Origin: Methanolacinia petrolearia DSM 11571 | Lineage (GTDB): Archaea; Halobacteriota; Methanomicrobia; Methanomicrobiales; Methanomicrobiaceae | Reading direction: 5' to 3' | Assembly: GCF_000147875.1 (NCBI RefSeq) | Contig: NC_014507.1 | Span: forward strand, 1,054,001-1,118,000 | Length of the DNA: 64,000 nucleotides | In this document: positions 1 through 9,265 of the stretch, in pieces | Layout: every line of letters begins with the position of its first letter | Numbering within the stretch: the stretch's first letter is position 1 | Program-made: the position numbers and the translations under genes | The notes under the pieces: model-generated | What the model saw: only the letters and a program-made list of their open reading frames with translations | Databases searched by the model: none | Told to the model about the DNA's origin: nothing

Positions 1-136
1 TATTCTTAACAAACATCAGGGATGAGACAACATATTCAGCCGGGTTTTTTTCAGTACAACAAATGAGAATGTCTATTATACCATCTTCATTATCCGGGCA
101 TAATGAAAGGGAGTATTTTTCAAGGGGATTAAAAAA

Positions 137-2095
137 ATGGAATTGGAGTTAATAATCACAGGTCTGGCTTTTCTGGCTTTGGCCTGTGTTTCTGCGGCTA
201 TCGCAACATTCGCCGGAGAAGGGAAAGAGTCATTAAACAAACTCTCATCATTCACGGGGATCTGCGGTTCGCTGCTGACTGCATCGGGATCGCTTCTGGC
301 TTTTGCCGGAGACAGGGAGATTATTCTTGGCACCTACCCGCTTGCTCCGGGACTCGACCTCTATTTCGGGATCGACAGGCTGTCGGGAATTTTCCTTCTC
401 CTGCTTGCAATTGTGTCGTGTGCAGTATCTCTCTACATACTCGGCGACCTGAAAGAGGGGGAAAATAAGAACCTTCAAAAACGCATCAGTACGCGAAACG
501 CCCTGATGTACGGATTCATAATATCCATGGCGCTGGTCCTCATATCGAGGGACATCGTCGGGTTCATAATCAGCTGGGAGCTCATGGCAATATCCTCCTT
601 TCTTCTTGTAATGTTTGAATACGAGGACGAAAAAACGCAGAGGGCCGGAATGTATTATTTTGCTATGACCCAGCTTTCGACCGTGTTCATAATTTCCGGG
701 TTCCTTGCACTGGTTAGTGAATCGGGGAGTTATACCTTCAGCGGGATCGCTCCCGTATCGGGAGAGCCCGCGAGTCTGATCTTCTGCCTTCTTCTGGTCG
801 GCTTTTCGATAAAGGCCGGTGTGATTCCGCTGCACAAATGGCTCCCGTATGCACATCCGGCTGCACCTTCGGCAATATCCGCACTGATGTCCGGCGTAAT
901 GCTGAATATTGCAGTTTACGGTCTCCTGAGAGTTCTCCTTGACATCACTGAAATCGAGATCTGGTGGGGCGGGGCAATAATCGTGCTCGGCCTGCTTTCC
1001 GCCGTTCTAGGAGTCATGTACGCGATGAAAGAGTCCGATATAAAAGCGCTCCTGGCATACAGCAGCATAGAAAATATCGGGATCATATTCCTCGGAATCG
1101 GATTGTTCGTCCTCTTTACAGCCTCTTCCTATGAATTTCTCGGAATGCTCGCACTTGCAGGCTCTCTCTTTCATGCATTCAGCCACGGAATCGTCAAGTC
1201 GCTCCTGTTCATGACAGCCGGGTCCGTGGTCCATTCCGTTCATACGAGAGATATCGACGAGATGGGAGGGCTCATAAAAAGAATGCCGAATACCGGTTTC
1301 ATCTTCTTTGTCGGGGCGATCGCGATATCCGCAATTCCTCCCCTCTGTTGTTTCGCAGGAGAACTGATGATATTCGAATCACTCATCTACTCGTTCCAGG
1401 AGGTCGGAGCATATATGCGGCTTTTAATCCTGGTAATCCTCTCCCTGTTCGCCCTCACGAGTGCGATGTCCGCTGCATGCTTCGTCAAGGCATTCGGGAT
1501 CTCCTTCCTCGGGCTCCCCCGGTCAAAATGTGCCGAAGAGGCGGAAGAAGTGCATTCCGGAGCGGTAATCGGCCCCGCAATTCTTGCAGGCGTATGCATC
1601 CTCACCGGAGTATTCTCCGGGATGATTATGGACTTTGCAGGCTACCCGGGATTCCTTCCCGACATGCTCTCCGTCAGCCTTCTCTTGCTCCTGGTTGTTC
1701 TATTGGTCTACGCTTCGCTGAAGACGATCAGGCATCCTTCCGACAGGATCTCGGTGACATGGGACTGCGGAATACGAAGGCCGGCATCACGAATCGAATA
1801 CACATCCGAGGGATTTTCACAGCCCCTCGTTACAATCTTTTCGTCGATGTTCAGGACAAAGCAGTGCCTTGAAAAAGAGTATTACGATTCTGAAGGATGC
1901 ATCTTCAAATCCGGCACCGGCGGGATCAGACTCATCCGGTTTTTTGAGGAGTACATATACATCCCTGCCGGACATGCCGTCGAAAGATTCGCGGAACTCG
2001 TATCGAGGCACCAGAACGGCAGTCTCGATACATATCTTCTCTACCTCTTCATCACCGTGGTTTCGGTTATAATATACCTGGGGCTGATGCAATGA
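137..2095 (+). CDS. HyfB-like proton-pumping membrane subunit of Ehr-like complex
   Basis: Polytopic NuoL/HyfB-type antiporter-like subunit of 652 residues, about the length of E. coli HyfB. It keeps the family motifs: a WEL glutamate in a mid-protein helix (about residue 150), HKWLPYAHPAAPSA around residue 235, and a HyfB-like C-terminal cytoplasmic segment containing TWDCG before a last helix. Such subunits conduct protons or sodium ions across the cytoplasmic membrane. The ATG is preceded by AGGGGATT, a good ribosome binding site. It is the first visible gene of a six-gene operon, and its end overlaps the next gene by ATGA. The upstream flank is outside the window, so a further subunit could precede it. 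Membership of the family is certain; the ion and driving reaction are not visible. Confidence 0.93.
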   Translation: MELELIITGLAFLALACVSAAIATFAGEGKESLNKLSSFTGICGSLLTASGSLLAFAGDREIILGTYPLAPGLDLYFGIDRLSGIFLLLLAIVSCAVSLYILGDLKEGENKNLQKRISTRNALMYGFIISMALVLISRDIVGFIISWELMAISSFLLVMFEYEDEKTQRAGMYYFAMTQLSTVFIISGFLALVSESGSYTFSGIAPVSGEPASLIFCLLLVGFSIKAGVIPLHKWLPYAHPAAPSAISALMSGVMLNIAVYGLLRVLLDITEIEIWWGGAIIVLGLLSAVLGVMYAMKESDIKALLAYSSIENIGIIFLGIGLFVLFTASSYEFLGMLALAGSLFHAFSHGIVKSLLFMTAGSVVHSVHTRDIDEMGGLIKRMPNTGFIFFVGAIAISAIPPLCCFAGELMIFESLIYSFQEVGAYMRLLILVILSLFALTSAMSAACFVKAFGISFLGLPRSKCAEEAEEVHSGAVIGPAILAGVCILTGVFSGMIMDFAGYPGFLPDMLSVSLLLLLVVLLVYASLKTIRHPSDRISVTWDCGIRRPASRIEYTSEGFSQPLVTIFSSMFRTKQCLEKEYYDSEGCIFKSGTGGIRLIRFFEEYIYIPAGHAVERFAELVSRHQNGSLDTYLLYLFITVVSVIIYLGLMQ

Positions 2096-3042
2096 TCGCC
2101 TTTGAAAGCATCATCTATTGCCTGGTGAACGCCGGCGTGGTGATTCTCCTCGCACCGCTCTTCATGACAGTCGTCAAAAAAGTCAAGGCGAAAATGCAGG
2201 GAAGGCAGGGGCCGCCGCTGTTCCAGATGTACTACAATATCGCCAAGCTTCTTTCAAAGGAGGCCGTCTACTCGGACACGTCTTCATGGGTAACGCGTGC
2301 TGTCCCAGTAGTTTCACTGGCGGTAATGATTCTTGCGGCCCTTTTCGTGCCCGTAATATTCATCCCGGATTCGTTCGGGGGAATCGGAAACATAATCCTG
2401 TTCCTCTACATCCTGGCGATAGGGCGGTTCATGATCTCCCTTGCGGGACTCGATGCAGGGAGCACCTTCGGGGGGATGGGAAGCTCAAGAGAGATGAGCC
2501 TTTCGACCGTAATCGAACCCACGATCATAATCGTCGCGGCGGCACTTGCAACAGTCCTCGGAACGCTCGACATATTCGAGATGTTTGAAAAGACAACGGC
2601 ACTTGACATTGCAACGATGCCGACACTTCTCCTGATCTCGATATCCGTGTTCCTCATACTCATTATCGAGACCTCACGTGTCCCGGTCGACAATCCAGAA
2701 ACGCATCTCGAACTCACGATGATTCACGAGGGAATGATCCTCGAATATTCGGGAAGGAACCTCGCACTGATGGAGCTCTCGCATGCCGTCAAACAGGCCG
2801 TATACATGGGGCTTTTAATCGGGATCATCGTTCCCTTCGGGATTATGGGCAGCGGGGACCTCCTGGTGCCCGGAATTTTTATCGCTGCACTGCTGTTCCT
2901 CGGGAAGGGGCTGATCCTTGCGGCGATCGTAGGCCTTTTCGAGTCGTCGATGGCCAAGATGCGTTTCTTCAGCATACCCACGCTCTTCATGACCGCATTC
3001 TTCTTTTCGGCGCTGACCATCATCATCGAGGTGTTCGCATGA
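2092..3042 (+). CDS. HyfC/NuoH-like membrane anchor subunit
   Basis: NuoH/HycD/HyfC-family subunit, 316 residues with about eight membrane helices. Near the N-terminus it has the family motif GRQGPPLFQMYYN, and near residue 200 the conserved RVPVDNPETHLELTM loop, which in complex I and group 4 hydrogenases faces the peripheral arm. It would connect the membrane antiporter-like subunits to the soluble large and small subunits encoded downstream. It overlaps both neighbours by ATGA, which implies translational coupling. Nothing in this subunit looks degenerate. Confidence 0.93.
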   Translation: MIAFESIIYCLVNAGVVILLAPLFMTVVKKVKAKMQGRQGPPLFQMYYNIAKLLSKEAVYSDTSSWVTRAVPVVSLAVMILAALFVPVIFIPDSFGGIGNIILFLYILAIGRFMISLAGLDAGSTFGGMGSSREMSLSTVIEPTIIIVAAALATVLGTLDIFEMFEKTTALDIATMPTLLLISISVFLILIIETSRVPVDNPETHLELTMIHEGMILEYSGRNLALMELSHAVKQAVYMGLLIGIIVPFGIMGSGDLLVPGIFIAALLFLGKGLILAAIVGLFESSMAKMRFFSIPTLFMTAFFFSALTIIIEVFA

Positions 3043-3728
3043 TCGACGCAGTCATGTCAGATACAGTCAGGATAATACTCGTCCTGATACTGATAACAGC
3101 GGCGCTGATCATATCCACGAGGACTCTTTCCGCACTTGTCAGGGTGTATTCGATACAGTCCCTCCTGATCACGGTTATGGCATGCGTTCTCTGGTATATG
3201 ACAAGAGAGGATACGCTTCTCCTGATCGCCGCAATCACATTCGCGGCAAAAGTAATTCTTATCCCGTCATTCATTTCAGGAATCCAGAAAAAGATCCATA
3301 TCAGGAGAGACCTCGAATTCAGCTACCTCAAACCGGCCGGTTCGATTGTCGTGTCGCTCATGCTCATGCTCCTGGTATACGTGGTGTTCTCAGGGGTCTT
3401 CGGCAGCTTCGCGACGGAAAACCCCCTCTTCTTCCTGGGTTCGATAGTCGGAGTATCGCTGATGCTCATGGGGATGCTTGTAACATTCAGCCGCAAAAAG
3501 ACGATCACGAAGGTCATGGGATACCTTTCGATGGAGAACGGAGTGCTCGTATTCGGGTGCTTCGCCACTGAACTCCCCTTCATCGTCGAAGTGATGATCC
3601 TCGTAGATCTCATCATCCTCGTAATTCTTACGACAATCCTGACAATAGGGATCGACTCTTCGCTCGAGGAGTTCCAGGAGCGCCTGGTTAGGTATCACAT
3701 CTGGCCGGCGGGGGAGGATGAGCAATGA
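3039..3728 (+). CDS. HyfE/NuoK-like small membrane subunit
   Basis: 229-residue hydrophobic protein with about six to seven predicted helices, matching the size of HyfE (hydrogenase 4 component E), whose C-terminal part resembles NuoK. The conserved GYLSMENGVLVFG segment sits near residue 165. It overlaps hyfC-like and hyfF-like genes by four bases on each side. The role is membrane-domain structure and part of the ion path; assignment rests on length, hydrophobicity, the GYLSMENG motif and operon position. Confidence 0.88.
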   Translation: MIDAVMSDTVRIILVLILITAALIISTRTLSALVRVYSIQSLLITVMACVLWYMTREDTLLLIAAITFAAKVILIPSFISGIQKKIHIRRDLEFSYLKPAGSIVVSLMLMLLVYVVFSGVFGSFATENPLFFLGSIVGVSLMLMGMLVTFSRKKTITKVMGYLSMENGVLVFGCFATELPFIVEVMILVDLIILVILTTILTIGIDSSLEEFQERLVRYHIWPAGEDEQ

Positions 3729-5200
3729 CGGCCATTCTTTATCTCATCACGGGAATCATCGCGTTCTCCCTGATCATGATCCTGAAAGGCCACAGATCGA
3801 AAAAAGTGATACTGATACTTCATTCTGCGGCAAACATTGCGATATCAGGGTACATCATGTTCGCCTGCGCCATCCCGGAGACCTCGGGATTCTTCAGGGT
3901 CGACCATCTTTCCGCATTCGAGGCAGGGCTTTCGTCCGTCGTGTTCTTCGCGGCATCCCTCTACGCGGGAGGATATGTCACACGCCTGATTGAAACCGGC
4001 GAGCTGAACCCGAAAAGCCTCAGGCTCTTCTACGGCGGATTCTCCATACTGATGACCGTAACACCGCTGGTCTTCCTCTCCGACAATCTCGCACTGTTCT
4101 GGATTCTCGCCGAGATAACCACCGTCGTCTCGGCAATGCTCGTTGCAAGTCTCGCGGCGAAGGAGAATATCGACGCGGCCCTGAAGTACATCTTCATCGC
4201 ATCCACCGCGATGCTGTTCGCATTTATCGGGCTCATCTTCCTCTTCGAGATGTCGAGAACCGAAGGAGGGGCGGGAACCCTGAACTGGTCGGAGCTTATG
4301 ACCATGTCGCAGGGCTTTGATCCCGCAGTCTCGCTGGCGGCGTTTTTCTTCGTGTTCATCGGATTCTCGGCAAAGAGCGGTATCGTTCCGTTCCATACCT
4401 GGCTCCCGGATGCGCATTCAAAGGCCCCGTCCGCCGTTAGTGCAGTGCTCTCCGGCGTTCTGCTCAATATAGGGATATACGGAATTATCCGCGTATATGC
4501 AATTATCAGGCAGGTCCCCGAGACAGAGACCGCAGGCATGTTCGTCCTCTTCTTCGGAATCCTGACCGTGTTCGTCGCATCGATGATGATGCTGCGCCAG
4601 CACAACCTGAAGAAGCTGATCGCATGTTCGAGCATAGAGAATATGGGCCTGATACTGATCGGCCTCTCGTTCTGGACCCCCATTGCCGTCTTCTGGGTAT
4701 TGTTCCAGACCCTTGCACATTCACTGACAAAGGCGGAACTCTTCCTTTCGGCAGGAATCATCCACAGGCAGTACAAATCGGAAAACCCGGCAGAGGAGGA
4801 CGTGATCTGCGACGCCTTCGATATGCAGCCCGCCGCTTCGGCATTCCTTGTCGCAGGCGCCCTTGCGATAACCGGGACTCCGCTCTTCCCGGTCTTCCTA
4901 CCGAAACTGTTCATACTGCTCGAAGCGATCAGATTCGATACACTAACAGGAATTCTGATCCTGCTCTTTATCGCAATCGCCTCCTTCGCCCTGTTCAGGT
5001 TCATCTGGAACGCCTTCTCCTGCAGGTCCGACGGTGCCGGCATCAGGAAGCCGGAGCATTATCCGGTTGCAAAAGGCATGCACATCGGTATTGTGTTCCT
5101 GCTGGTGCTCATGCTTTATTTCGGGATCATGGTCCCGGACTGGTTCTACAATTACTTAAACATGATAATCTCGGAGCTCGGACTGGGAGGTGCGTTGTAA
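3725..5200 (+). CDS. HyfF-like antiporter-type membrane subunit
   Basis: Second NuoL/M/N-type subunit of the operon, 491 residues, similar to HyfF. Visible family features are the glutamate-bearing helix FWILAEITTVVSAML near residue 125, HTWLPDAHSKAPSA near residue 225, and LKKLIACSSIENMGL near residue 290. It has at least twelve predicted helices and should form another ion channel beside the HyfB-like subunit. The start overlaps the previous stop (ATGA) and the stop overlaps the next start (TAATG). Confidence 0.92.
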   Translation: MTAILYLITGIIAFSLIMILKGHRSKKVILILHSAANIAISGYIMFACAIPETSGFFRVDHLSAFEAGLSSVVFFAASLYAGGYVTRLIETGELNPKSLRLFYGGFSILMTVTPLVFLSDNLALFWILAEITTVVSAMLVASLAAKENIDAALKYIFIASTAMLFAFIGLIFLFEMSRTEGGAGTLNWSELMTMSQGFDPAVSLAAFFFVFIGFSAKSGIVPFHTWLPDAHSKAPSAVSAVLSGVLLNIGIYGIIRVYAIIRQVPETETAGMFVLFFGILTVFVASMMMLRQHNLKKLIACSSIENMGLILIGLSFWTPIAVFWVLFQTLAHSLTKAELFLSAGIIHRQYKSENPAEEDVICDAFDMQPAASAFLVAGALAITGTPLFPVFLPKLFILLEAIRFDTLTGILILLFIAIASFALFRFIWNAFSCRSDGAGIRKPEHYPVAKGMHIGIVFLLVLMLYFGIMVPDWFYNYLNMIISELGLGGAL

Positions 5201-6753
5201 TGGCAGATTCCTGTAAACCCACAATGATTGCAAACAATGGCGTAATGGAACACGAATTCCATCTTGCCGAAATTGACACGGATTTTGGTGAACGGATCGA
5301 ATACCTGAAAAGATCTGGCTATGTCCTGCTCTGCCTCTTCTGCCGGGAGGATTCTGCAACAAGAGATCTTTTCAGGCTGACATACATCTTCGAGAGCCAG
5401 GAGAACAGGCGTATTTACGAGATGGAATACGAAACCTCCGGTGATGCGATCTCCATTGCAGAAAAGTTTCCTACAGCATCCCTGTATGAAAGAGAGATCA
5501 CCGACGGTTTCGGCATCCTTTTCAGGGGCTCTTTCGACACGAGGAGGCTGATCCTCCATGCCGCCTATCCGAAGGATTTCCACCCGCTGAAAAAATCGTT
5601 CTGCAACGGACCCGTAAACGTCAGGGAGATTGTTCCTGAAGAGGAGCTATATAAATTCAGGAGACTCGACGGAAAAGGAGTCTACGAGGTCGCAGTAGGG
5701 CCCGTTCATGCAGGAATCATCGAGCCGGGGCACTTCAGGTTCAGCGTAATCGGGGAGGCTATATTCAACCTCGAAACCCGCCTATATTATCTCCACAGGG
5801 GGATCGAAAAACTCGCCGAGGGAAAGAAACCGGCAGAGTGCCTGAAGATTGCCGAATCGATATCCGGAGACGAGAGCGTTGCAAATGCCGTCTGTTTCTG
5901 CCTTGCGGCCGAAAAGATCGCAGGCATCAGGCCGTCCCTTCGTGCGGAGACGCTGAGAGGCATCGCACTTGAGATGGAGAGAATCTGCTCGCTTTTAAGC
6001 GACTGTGCAGGGATGCTGACCGATGTCGCCTACCCTGTCGGAGCGAGCCGTTTCATGGCCCTGAAGGAGGAGTGCATGAGAATGAACAGGAAGCTCTTCG
6101 GCCACAGGTTCATAAGGGATTATATCACCATCGGCGGCGTTTCGGGCGATGTCGGATCGACCGATCTCCTGCTGCTGGAGTCATTTGCAGACAGGATCGG
6201 CGAATCTGTAAAAGAGGCATATGATTCCGCGATTAACTCTTCATCGGTCATAGACAGGCTCGCCACAACAGGAATCATCAGGCAGTCGCTTATCAGACCA
6301 TTAAACCTGACCGGACCCGCTGCAAGATCTTCCGGGAGCAGAAGAGACGTGAGGACGGATTATCCGTACGGAATTTACAATCACCACACTCCAGTGGTCC
6401 CTTCACACGATGCCGGCGATGTGCTTTCCCGCTTCATGCAGAAGGCAGAAGAGATCCAGGCATCGGCACGGTTCATAAAGGGCATCACCGGGGAGATGCC
6501 GGCAGGAGAGATCAAAACATCCGGACCGGACATCTACGACGACGGATGTGCATTCGCGATGGTCGAAGGTGCACGGGGCCAGAACCTGCATTACCTGGAA
6601 ATTCGCGACGGAAAGATCTGGAGATACAAAGTTCGAACCGCATCTTTCACGAACTGGCTTTCGATCGAGCATGCCGTTATCGGAAACATCGTTCCGGACT
6701 TTCCGGTGATCAACAAGAGCCTGAACCTTTCCTATGCGGGGAACGATCTGTGA
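5200..6753 (+). CDS. HyfG/HycE-like large subunit lacking NiFe ligands (Ehr-like)
   Basis: 517-residue fusion of a NuoC-like domain (about residues 15-135) and a NuoD/hydrogenase-large-subunit-like domain (about 150-517), the architecture of HycE/HyfG. The start was placed at the ATG that overlaps the preceding stop (TAATG); the open frame continues further upstream but only as a shadow of the previous gene. The four cysteines that bind NiFe in group 4 hydrogenases are gone: the first CxxC aligns with S222-G-D-E225, and the C-terminal DPCxSC aligns with NLSYAG (S511, G514). The fold-defining stretch HFRFSVIGEAIFNLETRLYY is retained. It therefore cannot hold a NiFe centre and should not be annotated as an active hydrogenase. 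It fits the energy-converting hydrogenase-related (Ehr) group; its reaction is unknown. Confidence 0.88.
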   Translation: MADSCKPTMIANNGVMEHEFHLAEIDTDFGERIEYLKRSGYVLLCLFCREDSATRDLFRLTYIFESQENRRIYEMEYETSGDAISIAEKFPTASLYEREITDGFGILFRGSFDTRRLILHAAYPKDFHPLKKSFCNGPVNVREIVPEEELYKFRRLDGKGVYEVAVGPVHAGIIEPGHFRFSVIGEAIFNLETRLYYLHRGIEKLAEGKKPAECLKIAESISGDESVANAVCFCLAAEKIAGIRPSLRAETLRGIALEMERICSLLSDCAGMLTDVAYPVGASRFMALKEECMRMNRKLFGHRFIRDYITIGGVSGDVGSTDLLLLESFADRIGESVKEAYDSAINSSSVIDRLATTGIIRQSLIRPLNLTGPAARSSGSRRDVRTDYPYGIYNHHTPVVPSHDAGDVLSRFMQKAEEIQASARFIKGITGEMPAGEIKTSGPDIYDDGCAFAMVEGARGQNLHYLEIRDGKIWRYKVRTASFTNWLSIEHAVIGNIVPDFPVINKSLNLSYAGNDL

Positions 6754-6761
6754 GGCGGAAA

Positions 6762-7277
6762 ATGAAGGGATTCTTTGGTAAATTGATACAAAAACCTCTG
6801 ACAGAGAGGATCGAAGTAAACGATTCGGACTTCGAGAGATACGGATCGATGCTGAAGGCCGAAATAAACTCGGTCTTCAAGAGGAGCATTGCAATAAGGG
6901 AGGTCGACTGCGGAAGCGACAACGCCGCCGAGATCGAGATCAACAACCTCAGCTCGCCTTACTATGACGTCGAACGCTTTGGGGTGACATTCGTTGCATC
7001 CCCACGTCATGCCGACGTCCTTTTCGTAACCGGTGCCGTGACCCACAATATGAGATACGCCCTGAAGAAGACCTACGATGCAACCCCGTCCCCGAAATTT
7101 GTCGTTGCAATCGGAGACGAGGCATGCAACGGCGGCATATTCAAAGACAGCTATGCCATCTGCGGCCCGGTAAGTTCGGTCGTTCCGGTGGACCTTGAGA
7201 TCCCGGGAAACCCTCCCGAACCCGTGGATATGATCAAAAGCCTTCTGGCCCTCATGAAGGAGGCTAAAAAAGATTAA
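6762..7277 (+). CDS. HyfI/NuoB-like small subunit lacking Fe-S cluster ligands
   Basis: 171-residue homologue of NuoB/HycG/HyfI. The frame is open further upstream, but the ATG at 6762 lies eight bases after the stop of the large-subunit gene, preceded by GAGGCGGAA, and gives the right N-terminus. In active relatives four cysteines bind the [4Fe-4S] cluster next to the active site. Here the GSCNGCDIEI motif reads GSDNAAEIEI (D53, A56), the GDCA motif reads GDEAC (E120), and IPGCPP reads IPGNPP (N150). All four ligands are replaced while the surrounding motifs are clear, so this is a redox-inactive or re-purposed subunit. It is the last gene of the operon. Confidence 0.87.
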   Translation: MKGFFGKLIQKPLTERIEVNDSDFERYGSMLKAEINSVFKRSIAIREVDCGSDNAAEIEINNLSSPYYDVERFGVTFVASPRHADVLFVTGAVTHNMRYALKKTYDATPSPKFVVAIGDEACNGGIFKDSYAICGPVSSVVPVDLEIPGNPPEPVDMIKSLLALMKEAKKD

Positions 7278-7278
7278 A

Positions 7279-7301
7279 GCCTGAAATATTATCTTTCAGG
7301 C
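7279..7301. terminator. Bidirectional hairpin between convergent genes
   Basis: Perfect 8-bp stem GCCTGAAA / TTTCAGGC with a seven-base loop lies two bases after the small-subunit stop and overlaps the stop codon of the convergent carbonic anhydrase gene. Its position between two converging transcripts suggests a shared terminator or 3'-end stabilising hairpin. No long T-run follows, so factor-independent termination is uncertain. Confidence 0.55.
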
Positions 7302-7859
7302 CACTTCCTCAATCAGGCCCGTTTCGAGATCGTAATACATCCCGTGTACCTCCAGTCTGCCCTGGTCGATTGCATCACGGACCATGTAATATTTTTTAAG
7401 GTTTTCAAGCTGGTGTTTTATATTCTCTATCTCAAGGGTTTTCATCTTTTCAGGACAACCGCGTGACACTGCATTCTCGGCGGCCGGCTTCGCCTCCTCA
7501 AGCCACTGCGGAATATACTGATCGCCGGTGCTGCCTTTGGATACGAGCGCCTTCATGGCCCCGCAGTTCGAATGCCCGCAGATTACAATCTGCCCGACCT
7601 TAAGGTGGTTCACAGCGTACTCGAGCACTGTTGCGATATTCAGGTCATCTTCAGGAACGATATTGCCGATATTCCTGTGAACGAAGATCTCTCCGGCCTC
7701 GGCCGAGGTAATTCTTTCAGGATTCACCCTGGAGTCGGAACATGTAATCCAGAGCGACCTCGGGCTCTGCCCTTTTGATAATGAAGAATAGTGATCCTTC
7801 TTCCGTCTGAACTCCTTCTCTACAAATTTTTTGTTACCTTCGATAAAAGCATCAATCAT
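7296..7859 (-). CDS. Beta-class carbonic anhydrase
   Basis: Beta carbonic anhydrase of 187 residues, interconverting CO2 and bicarbonate in the cytoplasm. The zinc ligands are visible as C-x-D-S-R (CSDSRV, about residue 40) and H-x2-C (HSNCGAM, about residue 98). A TTG codon at 7871 lies in frame four codons upstream, but the ATG at 7859 is preceded by GAGAG and is preferred. It converges on the hyf-like operon. In a CO2-reducing methanogen it would supply CO2 or bicarbonate for carbon fixation. The single gene shows no degeneration. Confidence 0.9.
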   Translation of the reverse strand: MIDAFIEGNKKFVEKEFRRKKDHYSSLSKGQSPRSLWITCSDSRVNPERITSAEAGEIFVHRNIGNIVPEDDLNIATVLEYAVNHLKVGQIVICGHSNCGAMKALVSKGSTGDQYIPQWLEEAKPAAENAVSRGCPEKMKTLEIENIKHQLENLKKYYMVRDAIDQGRLEVHGMYYDLETGLIEEVA

Positions 7860-8018
7860 AACATCTCTCAAATTCTTTTATCAACAAAATGTAATTTATA
7901 GCTTATCATTATTGCCTGGCAATAAGGGGTAGAGATAAATTCGGGTTAACTGGATAAATTACTGGAGAAAAAGAGCTAAAAAATATTGTACCTGTTAGTT
8001 GAAACAGGTGTTGCGTGA

Positions 8019-9263
8019 TTATTCTTTCTGACCGAAGATGTCGAAGATCTGATCTGTGCCTGTGTCGCTGAGACGCTTTCTCTCGGCCGGCTCCTCGACA
8101 AGCGAGAGAATCGGGAGATCGAGGTTGACACCGGGTTCGTATCCGAACATATCCTGCATCTCGAGCTGAAGTGCGTGCATGAATAATGCATTTGGTATGT
8201 CCATTGCACAGAGTTCCTGGCACTGGCCGCAGTTTACACAGGAATCTGCAATATGCGAATAGCGGATTAAGTGGAACATGAATGGCGGAGTGACATCGCC
8301 GGGATCTACAAGGTGCGACTTCTTGGTAGAACACTCGACACAGTAGCAGATCGGGCAGTTCTCGATGCACTGGTAGCACTTGATGCACCTTGAGGTCTGG
8401 TCCATGATATAGTTGAGACGCTCTTTGCCTTCGCCGAGCTTTTCGAACTGTTCCTTGCGGCACTTGTCTCCGAGCTTGAACATCGCGCCCTCTACCTTTC
8501 CGCGGATATCCAGTGCGGGTCCTGCGGGCTTTGCTGTCTCGACTGCCTTGCCTTCCGCCTTTGTAACGAGGGCTGCACCCTTGTCCGAGCAGACTTCGAC
8601 GAATGTTGCCTTTCCGGCCTTGTCGCCGATAACTCCCCAGTTACCGCATGCAAGATCGCACTGGCGTGGGATCTTTGTCTTGCAGCGCTGGCAGTTTGCA
8701 CGGCGTCCGTATCCTTCCTCTTCAAGTTCGTCGATCTTGATTCCCTTGTGTTCGCCGTCCTTCGTGACAACGATGAACTGACCTTTGTCGATCTCTTCCT
8801 TGACGATGTCGTCGGGGTTGAGGCCGAACTTCTCCTCGATCATTACGCGTGCTTCGATCGGGCTTACCGATCCTCCGCAGTTGAGACCGATGGTGAGGAC
8901 GTTGTCGATATTGATCTGCTGCCTCTTGACGAGTTCGTAGAATGCCTTTGCATCGCAGCCCTTCATGGTTACTGCGATCTTCATGTCGCGTGCACCGTTG
9001 AGGAACTTCTTGATGATTTTAGGCATGAGGAGCGTACCGCAGTGGAGCGATCCTGCCGCCTTCGCAATATCCTCGGGGTTCGTGATGAACACGGGTTTTG
9101 CATCGTATAGATCGACACCCTTCTCGACCGTGAGAACACCGTCGACTTCTCCGCTTTCAAGAGCGTATTTCAGAAGAGCGGTTACTGCACCACCGCACTC
9201 TCCTCTTTCGAGAGCAGCGGAATCTTTTGCCCATGCCCAGAGCATGTCGCCTTTTGCTACCAT
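8019..9263 (-). CDS. fdhB: F420-type formate dehydrogenase beta subunit
   Basis: 414-residue FdhB of the F420-reducing family (FrhB/FdhB, N- and C-terminal domains). Cluster motifs are intact: RANCQRCKTKIPRQCDLACG near residue 190, a first ferredoxin-type motif CIKCYQCIENCPICYC near 290, and a second CVNCGQCQELC near 340. In methanogens this subunit carries FAD and passes electrons between the alpha subunit and coenzyme F420. The ATG has GGAGG seven bases upstream and follows the fdhA-like stop by two bases, so the two are co-transcribed. Because its partner lacks formate-oxidising residues, the electron donor for this FdhB is uncertain. Confidence 0.9.
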   Translation of the reverse strand: MVAKGDMLWAWAKDSAALERGECGGAVTALLKYALESGEVDGVLTVEKGVDLYDAKPVFITNPEDIAKAAGSLHCGTLLMPKIIKKFLNGARDMKIAVTMKGCDAKAFYELVKRQQINIDNVLTIGLNCGGSVSPIEARVMIEEKFGLNPDDIVKEEIDKGQFIVVTKDGEHKGIKIDELEEEGYGRRANCQRCKTKIPRQCDLACGNWGVIGDKAGKATFVEVCSDKGAALVTKAEGKAVETAKPAGPALDIRGKVEGAMFKLGDKCRKEQFEKLGEGKERLNYIMDQTSRCIKCYQCIENCPICYCVECSTKKSHLVDPGDVTPPFMFHLIRYSHIADSCVNCGQCQELCAMDIPNALFMHALQLEMQDMFGYEPGVNLDLPILSLVEEPAERKRLSDTGTDQIFDIFGQKE

Positions 9264-9265
9264 AT

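Noticed and set aside
4624-5199. Extended N-terminus of the HyfG-like protein
   Set aside because: The open frame runs through the previous gene in another frame; the TAATG start at 5200 gives the normal protein length.
137-7277. Active energy-converting [NiFe] hydrogenase or formate hydrogenlyase
   Set aside because: Gene order fits Hyf/Hyc, but the large and small subunits lack all metal ligands.
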